64,000 nt of DNA. Source: HXMU1420-13 sp965229525. Lineage in GTDB: Bacteria; Bacteroidota; Rhodothermia; Balneolales; Balneolaceae. The DNA lies in contig OZ245886.1 in the NCBI GenBank assembly GCA_965229525.1, positions 1,116,001 through 1,180,000 on the forward strand. Direction: 5' to 3'. The position numbers were made by a program, and so were the translations under genes. Shown in pieces: positions 18,673 to 27,461 of this stretch. The notes under the pieces are model-generated. The model worked only from the letters and a program-made list of their open reading frames with translations, had not been told where the DNA came from and did not search any database. Positions within the stretch are counted from its first letter, which is position 1; every line of letters starts with the position of its first letter.

Positions 18673-18705
18673 GGCTGTTTCGATTTTCGGAACAGCCTTT
18701 TTTTT
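18673..18705 (+). terminator. Rho-independent terminator after tsf
   Basis: GGCTGTTTCG pairs with CGGAACAGCC (10 bp, one wobble) around ATTTT and is followed by eight T residues. It ends the rplM-tsf transcript before pyrH. Confidence 0.92.
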
Positions 18706-18736
18706 GGCCTTTAAACAAATCTGACCGGAATAAACA

Positions 18737-19456
18737 GTGGCAAATAAGTACAAGCGGATTCTTTTAAAACTTAGTGGCGAAGCATTATTAGGAGAACAGG
18801 GACATGGAATTGATGGCGATATTTTAACTCGCTATGCCTCCGAAATTAAGTCCGTTCAGGAAATGGGTGTTGAAGTTTCCATCGTGATTGGCGGCGGGAA
18901 CATCTTTCGTGGAGTAAAAGGTGCCACAGAAGGCATGGATCGAGTACAGGGTGATTATATGGGCATGCTTGCCACAATGATCAATGCCATGGCACTACAG
19001 GATGCACTTGAACGCCAGGAAGTTAAAACTCGTCTACTTTCCGCCATTCGAATGGAAGCAATTGCTGAACCATTTATTCGAAGACGTGCTGTTCGCCACC
19101 TTGAAAAAGGTCGAGTGGTTATTTTCGGTGCCGGAACCGGAAACCCTTATTTCACCACGGATACAGCCGGTGCACTTCGTGCCATAGAAGTAGAAGCCGA
19201 TGTGATCCTAAAAGGAACACGTGTTGATGGAATTTATGATTCCGATCCAGAAAAAAACCCGGATGCTGTTCGCTTCTCCACCATCACTGGAGACGAAGTT
19301 CTACAGCGCAGACTTTCCGTTATGGACTTGACTGCTTTCACTCTTTGCCGGGAAAATGAAACCCCGATCATCGTATTTAATATGAATGATGAAGGGGCTC
19401 TAAAGAAAGTTGTATGTGATGGCGAGGATTTAGGAACTACGGTTGTGTGGGGTTGA
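18737..19456 (+). CDS. pyrH: UMP kinase
   Basis: Hexameric bacterial UMP kinase that makes UDP from UMP with ATP in pyrimidine synthesis. The 239 residues match the amino-acid kinase fold: KRILLKLSGEALLG, VSIVIGGGNIFRGV, GDYMGMLATMINAMAL, VIFGAGTGNPYFTTDTAG, GTRVDGIYDSDP. The start is GTG 18737. It follows the tsf terminator and leads frr and smc, an order found in many bacteria (tsf-pyrH-frr). Confidence 0.97.
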   Translation: MANKYKRILLKLSGEALLGEQGHGIDGDILTRYASEIKSVQEMGVEVSIVIGGGNIFRGVKGATEGMDRVQGDYMGMLATMINAMALQDALERQEVKTRLLSAIRMEAIAEPFIRRRAVRHLEKGRVVIFGAGTGNPYFTTDTAGALRAIEVEADVILKGTRVDGIYDSDPEKNPDAVRFSTITGDEVLQRRLSVMDLTAFTLCRENETPIIVFNMNDEGALKKVVCDGEDLGTTVVWG

Positions 19457-19525
19457 TCAGCTAGCTTTAAATTGCTACCTCAACAGCTATAATTCCATTC
19501 TATTTTGATGTTCACTTTTAGTAAA

Positions 19526-19541
19526 TTCACAAAATTGTGAA
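19526..19541. promoter_or_regulatory. 16-bp palindrome upstream of frr
   Basis: TTCACAA and TTGTGAA form a perfect 7-bp inverted repeat around AA, 40 bp before the frr ATG. The shape fits a dimeric regulator site, but it may be chance in A+T-rich DNA and no regulator is named. Confidence 0.25.
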
Positions 19542-19580
19542 ACGGGCTAAACGTCCTTCGGTTAACTAAATAGAGTAGAT

Positions 19581-20150
19581 ATGATCGCGGAAGAATTACA
19601 GGATATCATAGATGAAGCTGACATGAAAATGGATGATGCTATTCAGTATCTGAAAAAAGAATTTTCACATATTCGAGCCGGTAAAGCAAACCCTGCTTTA
19701 ATTTCTTCGATCAATGTTGAGTATTATGGGGCTCAAACTCCATTGCAACAATTAGCGAATATCTCTGCACCAGAACCACGCATGTTAATGGTTCAACCCT
19801 ATGACAAAAGTGTGATGCACGAAATCGAAAAGGCGATTATGGCTTCAGGACTTGGGTTAAATCCTATGAATGATGGTGAACTTATTCGTATTCCTCTTCC
19901 CATCCTTACAGAGGAGCGCAGAAAGGAGTTGGTTAAAATTACGAAAGACAAATCGGAGCAAGCTCGAATTAGTATCAGGAATTCTCGTCGCGAGGCAAAT
20001 GATCAAATTAAAAAAGCAGTAGAGGAACATTCACTCCCCGAAGATTCAAAATTCGAAGCAGAAGATGATGTTCAAAAAATTACCGATGCTCATACAAAAA
20101 CCGTCGAGGATCTTTTCAGTCACAAGGAATCAGAAATTATGACGGTTTAA
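19581..20150 (+). CDS. frr: Ribosome recycling factor
   Basis: Works with EF-G to split post-termination ribosomes. The 189 residues carry the family blocks FSHIRAGKANPALISSINVEYYG, TPLQQLANISAPEPRMLMVQ-type start, PYDKSVMHEIEKAI, GLNPMNDGELIRIPLPILTEERRKELVK and the helical SIRNSRREANDQIKK. It follows pyrH by 124 nt and is 15 nt before smc. Confidence 0.97.
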   Translation: MIAEELQDIIDEADMKMDDAIQYLKKEFSHIRAGKANPALISSINVEYYGAQTPLQQLANISAPEPRMLMVQPYDKSVMHEIEKAIMASGLGLNPMNDGELIRIPLPILTEERRKELVKITKDKSEQARISIRNSRREANDQIKKAVEEHSLPEDSKFEAEDDVQKITDAHTKTVEDLFSHKESEIMTV

Positions 20151-20165
20151 GGATAACGCCACTAC

Positions 20166-23100
20166 GTGTATATATCCGAACTTAACCTTCACGGATTTAA
20201 AAGTTTTGCCCACAAGACCAAAGTGAGTTTTGATAGTGGAATCACGTCAATTGTTGGTCCGAATGGCTGTGGGAAATCTAATATTGTTGATGCACTCAGA
20301 TGGGTGCTAGGTGAGCAACGCCCTTCTTTACTACGTTCTGCAGCAATGAGCAACGTGATCTTTAATGGCACTGCCAAAAAGAAAGCTCTTGGGATGGCAG
20401 AAGTGTCCCTTACTTTTGTGAATGATAAAGGCATTCTACCCATTGAGTATAGCGAGGTTACAATTACAAGAAGGTTGTTTAGGTCAGGCGATTCAGAATA
20501 CCTAATCAATAATACCTCTTGCCGACTCAAAGACATCATGGAATTGTTCATGGATACCGGTATGGGTTCTGATGCCTATTCCGTGATTGAGTTGAAGATG
20601 GTGGAAGAAATCCTGAATGATAAGAACAATGATCGCCGTCGATTGTTTGAAGAAGCTGCCGGAGTTACCCGATATAAAGATCAGCGGAAAAAGACCCTCC
20701 GAAAACTCGACGAAACTAAAAAAGATTTACAGCGTGTTGACGATTTATTAATCGAACTTCGTAAAAAAGCTCGTTCCCTTGAAATTCAGGCCGAGAAAGC
20801 AGAAAAAGCCAAGAAATATAAAGATGAGCTTGAGCAGCTAGATAAAGCCCTCACTCTACACGACCTTAATAAAATTGAGGAAGAATTAGTCCCTCTATCC
20901 GACCGTATCAAAAATGCCGAGATCGAGAAACAGGAAATCACGGCTAATGTCGATAAATTGGAAGCGGAAGATGAAAAAGCTCGCGGACAGCTCATTCAAA
21001 AAGAGCGTCATCAAGCCGATGCTCAACGATTAGTTAACCAGTTGATTAATGCGGTTCGTGAATCGGAGACCAATATTCGAATCACACATGAAAAGATTGA
21101 GAACGAGAAAAAGGTAATCACCGAATACTCGAAAGATATTGAGCAGGGCGAAAAAGACCTGAAAGAGCTGATGGATCTTTTGAGTACTAGTCGAACCAAG
21201 CTAGAAAGTTTTGATACTGATTTAGAGAAATCTGAAAAAGTGCTCGATGAATCAAAAAAGAAATATGCCCAGATTCAGCAGCAGTACAACAAAGAACGAA
21301 ATGAGTTGTACGAGATTGAGGTCAAGTTTTCGGAGACCAATAACGAACTGACTCAGCTTCAAACCAAGCAGATTAAAATTGAGTCTCGACTTGAGAATAC
21401 AGAAGGTGATCTTGAGCGTATTAACCAGGAAATTGTTGATCTAAATGATGAGATCGATACCCTGAATACAGAGCAAAAATCCACCGAAAAATCACTTGAA
21501 AACCTCGTTGCGGAACGTGATGAGTTAGAAGCAGAATTGGAAGATGCTCGAGGTAAAAAAGAAGGATTTTCATCTAAACAGAACGAAATTAAAGACGAGC
21601 TTCGAACGCTGCATTCCCAACATTCAAGCTTATTGAATGAAATTCGTTTGATGAATGATTTGGCAAATTCAAACGAAGCCTTTCCTAGCAGTGTAAAGTT
21701 CTTACTCGAAAATCATCGCTTCGATTTCAAAGATATGTTCACCGTTTCTGAAGTATTCGAGACCGATGAAAAACATGCAGTCGCTTTGGAGTCGATTCTA
21801 GGCGGAGCATTGAACAACATCATAGTTCCAACGTTGGATGAGGCCAAACGAGCAGCTCAGATTCTAAAAGATCAGCGTAAAGGAAAAGCAACCTTTATTC
21901 CGTTGGATAAACTTCGTGCTAAGTACGATGTTATCGATGGTTCGTTGTTTGATTTCGTAAAGACCAAACCACAGTATTCGGCACTAAAACAGCTTCTTCT
22001 TGGTAATGTTCTTGTCTTCGATACCGTGGAAGAAGGCTACAAAGCCTTGAAGAAAGTGAATGCAATGGGAGTTACTTACGATGGGGAAGTAATCACCAAA
22101 ACAGGTTTTTATAAGAGTGGGAGTAAAAGCAAGAATACAGGTATTCGTGTTGGTTTGAAGGATAAAATTGCTCGACTTGAAACAGAGAAAGCTAGCACCC
22201 TCAAAGAAATTGATAAACTCTCTAATTATCTAACTCAGATTGTTGAAAAGCATAAGGCCATCGACATTGGCGCGATGAGTAATATGCTAAAACAAAAAGA
22301 GCAGGAAGTGCGAAGATTGGAGCAACAACAACACAGCTCTAATTCAAAAATTCAGGTGTATCAAAAGAATATCACCGAATTGGTGAATCGGAAAGATAAT
22401 TTGAAGTCCAGTGAGGGCACTGCTCAGGAAGAATTGGATACCATCCTTCCAAAACAAAAGGAGCTGGAAGCCAAGAAAGCTGAGTTTGATAAGCTCCAGG
22501 TAGAAAAGAAGGAAAAACTGGAGTCACTAGAAGAAGGCCGAGCAATTGCTCAAGGTCGCTACAATGATGCTCAACTAACCCATCAGGATTTACGCAACAA
22601 GGTTGAAAACCACGAGCGTGATGTTCGTCGTGCCGAGACCGGGATTGAAAGTGTCCAGGCTAGGATTGAAAATCGAAATAAACTGACCGGTCAGTCTAAA
22701 AAGAACATTACCGAATACTCGATGTATATCGAGAATGAAGAAACCGCCCTGGCTAAACATCGGGAAGAAAAGACAGCCGCCGATGAAGCTTTGACAAAGG
22801 CAGAGACCGATGCTGCTAAACAACGCGGTTCCATCAATGAGTTTGAGAAAACGCTGAAAGAAATGCGGCGACAAAAAGAGGTGAATGTTGAGCTGGTTCA
22901 CCATTTGGCGATGGCCAGGGAAAAGATGGAAATGCAAATTCAGGGACTTTCGGATCATATCTGGGAGACGTATGGCATTCTGATGAAGCAGATTGGTGAA
23001 GTGGAAATGCCAACTGATAAAACCCCTGAGGAAGTGAAACAACGCATTGGTTGGCTTCGCCAAAAGCTGAATTCGATTGGGGATGTGAATCCACTTGCCA

Positions 23101-23693
23101 TCGAAGAATTCAAAGAAGAGAAAGAGCGTCTCGATTTCTACGAAGAACAGATTGAGGATTTAAACAAAGCAGAAGCTCAACTTCTTGAAACGATTGCTGA
23201 AATAAATGAAACCGCGACAGAGCGCTTCAATGTCACGTTCGAGGAGATCAGAACGAATTTCCAGAAAGTATTCAAAACCCTCTTCTTCGAAGATGACTAT
23301 TGCGATCTCATTATTGAAGAAAATGAAGAAGATCCACTCGAAGCGAAAATCGAGATTAAAGCCCAGCCAAGAGGGAAGCGACCGAGTGGAATCAATCAAC
23401 TTTCAGGTGGGGAGAAAACACTTACTGCCATTGCTCTTCTTTTTGCCATCTACCTGGTTAAACCTTCTCCATTTTGCGTATTGGATGAAGTTGATGCTCC
23501 ACTCGATGACGCCAACATTGAGCGCTTTGCAAAGATGATCAAAAACTTTAGTAACGACACTCAGTTCATTATCATCACTCACAACAAAAAGACCATGAGT
23601 AAAGCCGAAATGATGTACGGTGTTACTATGCCTGAAACAGGTGTTAGTCGCCTCGTTGGTGTTAAGATGGACGATATTGGGGATGCGGCTTAG
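20166..23693 (+). CDS. smc: Chromosome segregation protein SMC
   Basis: ATPase of the SMC-ScpAB condensin. At 1175 residues it is full length. The N-terminal Walker A is GPNGCGKSNIVDAL (about 31-44) with the R-loop LGEQRPSLLRSAAM; long coiled coils flank a hinge at about 510-660 (FTVSEVFETDEKHAVALESI to GVTYDGEVIT); the C-terminal head carries the signature NQLSGGEKTLTAIALL and Walker B FCVLDEVDAPLDDANIERF. The start is GTG 20166, 15 nt after frr, and gives MYISELNLHGFKSFA, the family N-terminus. The gene ends the housekeeping block. Confidence 0.97.
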   Translation: MYISELNLHGFKSFAHKTKVSFDSGITSIVGPNGCGKSNIVDALRWVLGEQRPSLLRSAAMSNVIFNGTAKKKALGMAEVSLTFVNDKGILPIEYSEVTITRRLFRSGDSEYLINNTSCRLKDIMELFMDTGMGSDAYSVIELKMVEEILNDKNNDRRRLFEEAAGVTRYKDQRKKTLRKLDETKKDLQRVDDLLIELRKKARSLEIQAEKAEKAKKYKDELEQLDKALTLHDLNKIEEELVPLSDRIKNAEIEKQEITANVDKLEAEDEKARGQLIQKERHQADAQRLVNQLINAVRESETNIRITHEKIENEKKVITEYSKDIEQGEKDLKELMDLLSTSRTKLESFDTDLEKSEKVLDESKKKYAQIQQQYNKERNELYEIEVKFSETNNELTQLQTKQIKIESRLENTEGDLERINQEIVDLNDEIDTLNTEQKSTEKSLENLVAERDELEAELEDARGKKEGFSSKQNEIKDELRTLHSQHSSLLNEIRLMNDLANSNEAFPSSVKFLLENHRFDFKDMFTVSEVFETDEKHAVALESILGGALNNIIVPTLDEAKRAAQILKDQRKGKATFIPLDKLRAKYDVIDGSLFDFVKTKPQYSALKQLLLGNVLVFDTVEEGYKALKKVNAMGVTYDGEVITKTGFYKSGSKSKNTGIRVGLKDKIARLETEKASTLKEIDKLSNYLTQIVEKHKAIDIGAMSNMLKQKEQEVRRLEQQQHSSNSKIQVYQKNITELVNRKDNLKSSEGTAQEELDTILPKQKELEAKKAEFDKLQVEKKEKLESLEEGRAIAQGRYNDAQLTHQDLRNKVENHERDVRRAETGIESVQARIENRNKLTGQSKKNITEYSMYIENEETALAKHREEKTAADEALTKAETDAAKQRGSINEFEKTLKEMRRQKEVNVELVHHLAMAREKMEMQIQGLSDHIWETYGILMKQIGEVEMPTDKTPEEVKQRIGWLRQKLNSIGDVNPLAIEEFKEEKERLDFYEEQIEDLNKAEAQLLETIAEINETATERFNVTFEEIRTNFQKVFKTLFFEDDYCDLIIEENEEDPLEAKIEIKAQPRGKRPSGINQLSGGEKTLTAIALLFAIYLVKPSPFCVLDEVDAPLDDANIERFAKMIKNFSNDTQFIIITHNKKTMSKAEMMYGVTMPETGVSRLVGVKMDDIGDAA

Positions 23694-23783
23694 ACTACAC
23701 AACTAAAAAACTTACGCCTACGTAAAAAACTTTGTAACAAACCCTATTCTCATTCCTCATCATATATAATTAGGTATAAATAG

Positions 23784-23813
23784 TTGTCTTAATTTGGGGT
23801 AGTCTTAAGACAA
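23784..23813. promoter_or_regulatory. 9-bp inverted repeat before the M30-like peptidase gene
   Basis: TTGTCTTAA and TTAAGACAA are perfect complements separated by 12 nt, ending 24 nt before the ATG at 23838. It could be an operator or a 5'-UTR hairpin. It is followed by no T tract on the plus strand, so it is not a terminator for smc. Confidence 0.45.
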
Positions 23814-23837
23814 TGCGGAACGAAAGAATACGGGGAG

Positions 23838-26408
23838 ATGAATAAAAGGGTAATACTTTTTATAGTCTATTTTGTTGGTAGTCAATACTTTGTTTATGCT
23901 CAAGTATCAGACTTGAATGCTAATCTTGAATCATTAAGTTCAAGTAGACCTACTGAATTTGATGTCACAACTTCCCTTCTATTTGATAGATCTTATGCTG
24001 ATTATCTATCTGATTTTACCAATTATAAGTCTCGAAGTACTATCATTCGTGACTATTCAATTGGAGTTAAAGAATACTTTTATGTACGAAACATATTGGA
24101 TCAGGATAAATGGTATGAAGTAAAAGCAACCCTAGTTGACACTATCTCAAATTACGCAATTTGGATGGAGTCAATTGTTTATCAGGACTTTGTGCAGTCA
24201 AATATTCAAATAGACTTTTCAGCTGGGCTTAGAAGATATCTATTAGAAGAAAGTGATCAATTCTCTGTAGACCCTTCACTTGGTTTAATTGAGATAATTA
24301 ATAAATATGTAGGTGATTTTCCAGATTCTGACAAAGATGGAGTTGTTGATATATTATTTCTGGATATAATCGATCGATTTGAAACTACAGGACAGTTTGT
24401 TGCTGGTTTTTTTGATCCGGTAAATCTAAGTCAACATGAATTTTCTAATCAAAGGGATATGGTTTATATGGATATATATCCCACACTTATTGAAAATGAC
24501 TCACTCAATCTTAAACGCTCATTATCTACCCTTGTACATGAATTGCAACACTTGATTCATGCTGGGTATGAAGGTGCTGAATTAGAAAATGTATTTATAA
24601 ATGAAGGATTCTCAGAAGCGGTTGAAATAATTTGTGGTTTCCCTCCAAGGGATCCAACTCCATATTTAAATAATCCAATAAAACCTTTATTGAGTTGGGA
24701 TTACTCTAACCCTATTTCAGATTATTCGAGAGCCTCTTTATGGACACATTATCTGGTTGAACAATTTGGAATCACAATATTAAACGACCTGATTCAAAAT
24801 GAGAAAACTGGATTACTTGGATATGATGATAGCATAAAGCGTCTCGGTGGTCCTGGATTTGAAGATACTTTTAAAAATTGGGGGGTAGCTAATGCAGTAA
24901 ATAACTTGAATTTATCTGATAAATATAGCTATCAACATCCTCTACTTATGAATCTTAAAATGACAAATTCTGGTATCTCTTCTCAGATTCCAAATGTAAT
25001 TTCTGGTTCGCTTCCCTCTTTATCTCATTCATTAATTTCTATTCCATATGTCAAAAATGTTCATTTTCAGTCAAGTTTAGCTCATGATAATGATGTTAGT
25101 CTCACTGGCATACTCTCTTATCCAAATAGAAGCTTAGAGCTGGTAAAAAGATTGTCAGATGAAAATGAAGAATCCATTTCTGACATAGAAAAATTTGGAA
25201 GCGTAAGTGTTTTGTTTAGTAATAATAAATTAACTAATGATTCTACTTCTGGCAGAATAAATATATTAGTTGATGGTGAGCACTCTGCTATTGAAAGATT
25301 GATTGGATATGGTGATGGAATAAATGATTCGTTTTACTCAAATGCATCTTACCTAAAACTTTCAAATATGAATCAAAGAATTGGAATCATATTTCCTAAT
25401 CAAGATTCACACTATTGGCTAAAAAAAATTATTTTAAGTGCTGTTTTCGATTCAGAACTTGTTGGTAATTCAAACCTCGCAAATACTGAAAGAGACTTTA
25501 TTATCTCTATTTATGAATTCAAAAATTCAAAGATTAATACCCCACTAATTGAGGGAGTCATACTTGAAACAAAGAGAGAGCCTGGAAAACTAATTAAAGA
25601 AGAGTTTTCATTGGAGGCTTATTTCGAATCATTATCATCAATAGAGGATTCGATTGTAGTTGTAATAGAGAATGATCCGGATGACGAAAATTTCATTTCT
25701 ATCGGTTTAGATTTCTCAGAATCACTAAATGGTATTGTTTATGATGATCAATGGATTGAATTAAGTGATGTGATCATAGGTGGGAATTCGTTAGCTGGGT
25801 ATACACCAAATATCAAAATTGATATTATCGAAAATAGTCATCAGGTATTGACAGATAATCTTATTCAATCCATTGAATATAATTTCGAAAAAGTAATTGT
25901 TGAAGTCACTGTGCCTTTTGGATATGAAGAGCCAAATGTTAATCTGATTACAAAATTACCGGACGACTCCTTTCTAAAACTATCACCAGTGACCTCAGAA
26001 GGTGAATTATATTCATTTGAATTGCCGGTTCAGGTTGATGGCAACTATTCAATAAAAAGTGTGCTTTCTTCGAGCAACCCATCCGTTACCATAACAGATG
26101 AGATTGAATGGATGATTGATTTACCGAGCGGAATTAAAGTAAATCAGAATTATCCCAACCCTTTTAATCCTACTACATCTATACCCTTTACACTCATAGA
26201 ACAAGCTAGTATAGGCTGGAATGTTTATGACATCCTAGGAAGAAATTTGCTTCAAATTGAACCCAAGATTATTCAAAGTGGTGAGCATATTTTTGAACTT
26301 GATTTAACCAGCTATGCAAGTGGCGTCTACTTTGTGAGAGCTGTTATTGAAAGAGAAAGAACTGGTCTCAATCTTAGTCAACCCATTAAAGTGCTTATGA
26401 TAAAATAG
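23838..26408 (+). CDS. Exported M30-like zinc metallopeptidase with T9SS sorting domain
   Basis: An 856-residue secreted protein. A signal peptide (VILFIVYFVGSQYFVYAQ) is followed by a catalytic region with HELQH at His234-His238 and a downstream Glu256 in NEGFSEAVE, which fits the HExxH...E layout of hyicolysin-type M30 peptidases (zinc ligands His, His, Glu; catalytic Glu235). Before it lies SDKDGVVDILFLDI, a Ca-binding-like segment common in this group. The C-terminal 85 residues are a T9SS type A sorting domain (KVNQNYPNPFNPTTSIPF, then SGEHIFELDLTSYASGVYFVRA). Substrate unknown. First gene of an A+T-rich accessory block; upstream inverted repeat at 23784-23813. Confidence 0.8.
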   Translation: MNKRVILFIVYFVGSQYFVYAQVSDLNANLESLSSSRPTEFDVTTSLLFDRSYADYLSDFTNYKSRSTIIRDYSIGVKEYFYVRNILDQDKWYEVKATLVDTISNYAIWMESIVYQDFVQSNIQIDFSAGLRRYLLEESDQFSVDPSLGLIEIINKYVGDFPDSDKDGVVDILFLDIIDRFETTGQFVAGFFDPVNLSQHEFSNQRDMVYMDIYPTLIENDSLNLKRSLSTLVHELQHLIHAGYEGAELENVFINEGFSEAVEIICGFPPRDPTPYLNNPIKPLLSWDYSNPISDYSRASLWTHYLVEQFGITILNDLIQNEKTGLLGYDDSIKRLGGPGFEDTFKNWGVANAVNNLNLSDKYSYQHPLLMNLKMTNSGISSQIPNVISGSLPSLSHSLISIPYVKNVHFQSSLAHDNDVSLTGILSYPNRSLELVKRLSDENEESISDIEKFGSVSVLFSNNKLTNDSTSGRINILVDGEHSAIERLIGYGDGINDSFYSNASYLKLSNMNQRIGIIFPNQDSHYWLKKIILSAVFDSELVGNSNLANTERDFIISIYEFKNSKINTPLIEGVILETKREPGKLIKEEFSLEAYFESLSSIEDSIVVVIENDPDDENFISIGLDFSESLNGIVYDDQWIELSDVIIGGNSLAGYTPNIKIDIIENSHQVLTDNLIQSIEYNFEKVIVEVTVPFGYEEPNVNLITKLPDDSFLKLSPVTSEGELYSFELPVQVDGNYSIKSVLSSSNPSVTITDEIEWMIDLPSGIKVNQNYPNPFNPTTSIPFTLIEQASIGWNVYDILGRNLLQIEPKIIQSGEHIFELDLTSYASGVYFVRAVIERERTGLNLSQPIKVLMIK

Positions 26409-26413
26409 AAATT

Positions 26414-26470
26414 AGGTTAACACCTAAAAGTGGTGAAGGATAGGATGCACCCTACCCTCCACCTTTAACC
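26414..26470 (+). other. Inverted-repeat structure after the M30-like gene
   Basis: GGTTAA and TTAACC enclose an inner stem AGGATAGG/CCTACCCT (one mismatch) with flanking GTGG/CCAC. The combined structure would fold into a long imperfect hairpin 6 nt past the stop codon. There is no T tract, so it is either a processing/stability element or a weak terminator. Confidence 0.4.
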
Positions 26471-26520
26471 AAAACCCTTGATCAATTACTGACCAAGGAT
26501 AATCGATAAATAAAAATACC

Positions 26521-27453
26521 ATGAAAAAACACGAAAAAACAAAGAATACTGCTTATTTACGGGGTTTTGCAGTTATGTTTTCGTTTTTGATTCTCTTTGC
26601 TGGTTGTACCAGTTCTGATAATCCATTTAGTAGCGAAAGCACAGAATCTAGCATTTCGATTGATGATTTAAACATCAATGTGAAGTATGCAGAATCATAT
26701 GATCAAACAACGATCACTTTTTCCAGACATTGGCCAGAAGGTATTACAGCTGGTTTTGGGAAGATGATCTCACCAAATAATGGTGAAATGATGATCGATT
26801 ATGAAAATGTGAATAAGACTATTTCATATGACCATGAAGGTTATATATCTACAATAATTGAATTTATAGATGGTGATGAAACCATGAACATGCCTGAATA
26901 CTACTATGATTCAATTAAAGATGAAATTCCATCTAGAAGTAGTAATTATGACCCAATTGTTAAAGAAATAATGACAAATGGTGTAAGGAGAGTTTATGGC
27001 CAATCCGGGTCTTTAAAATTTGAAAAGACTTACGATCTTGAAGACTTTAGACTTACTGCTAACGAATTAGACTCAATAGATATATGGTTTGATATCCTAG
27101 GAACATCAAATGCAATTAACTCGAATATTGATAGAATGAACTTGGAAGGAATTAATTTCCAAATTGAAGATAATTATTATGTAAGATACAGTAAATCAAT
27201 AACTAATAGAGAGAATCAAGAAGTCAGTTTTGAATATTTAGACGATCTCAGAACTGGTCTAAATATTCAAACTATAGCTTATGATTATTTAGGACGAGCT
27301 ACCTCAATTACATTAAACACCTATTCTAGAGTTGATGGTTTACCAATTCTAAACAATCAATCACTTTATCAATTCGGTGATTTAAATGATAAATGGCAAA
27401 TTGTATATCGTACAGTAATGACAAGAGAAAATATTCAAATTTTGAAAAACTGA
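26521..27453 (+). CDS. Lipoprotein of unknown family
   Basis: 310 residues. The N-terminus has a long basic/polar lead (KKHEKTKNTAYLRG), a hydrophobic core (FAVMFSFLILFAG) and a lipobox ending at Cys29 (LFAGC|TSSDN), so lipid attachment is likely. The mature part is acidic, beta-rich and Tyr/Asn-rich, with repeated Y-D-Y-x-x patterns (MMIDYENVNKTISYDHEGY, AYDYLGRATSITLNTY) that resemble YD-type text-like repeats, but I recognise no family. It lies 8 nt before the hydrolase gene, so the two are probably co-transcribed. Confidence 0.6.
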   Translation: MKKHEKTKNTAYLRGFAVMFSFLILFAGCTSSDNPFSSESTESSISIDDLNINVKYAESYDQTTITFSRHWPEGITAGFGKMISPNNGEMMIDYENVNKTISYDHEGYISTIIEFIDGDETMNMPEYYYDSIKDEIPSRSSNYDPIVKEIMTNGVRRVYGQSGSLKFEKTYDLEDFRLTANELDSIDIWFDILGTSNAINSNIDRMNLEGINFQIEDNYYVRYSKSITNRENQEVSFEYLDDLRTGLNIQTIAYDYLGRATSITLNTYSRVDGLPILNNQSLYQFGDLNDKWQIVYRTVMTRENIQILKN

Positions 27454-27461
27454 GGTTTATC

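Noticed and set aside
22590..23702. Several minus-strand frames of 79-157 codons across the 3' end of smc
   Set aside because: Antisense shadows of the highly biased SMC coding sequence; no recognisable proteins.
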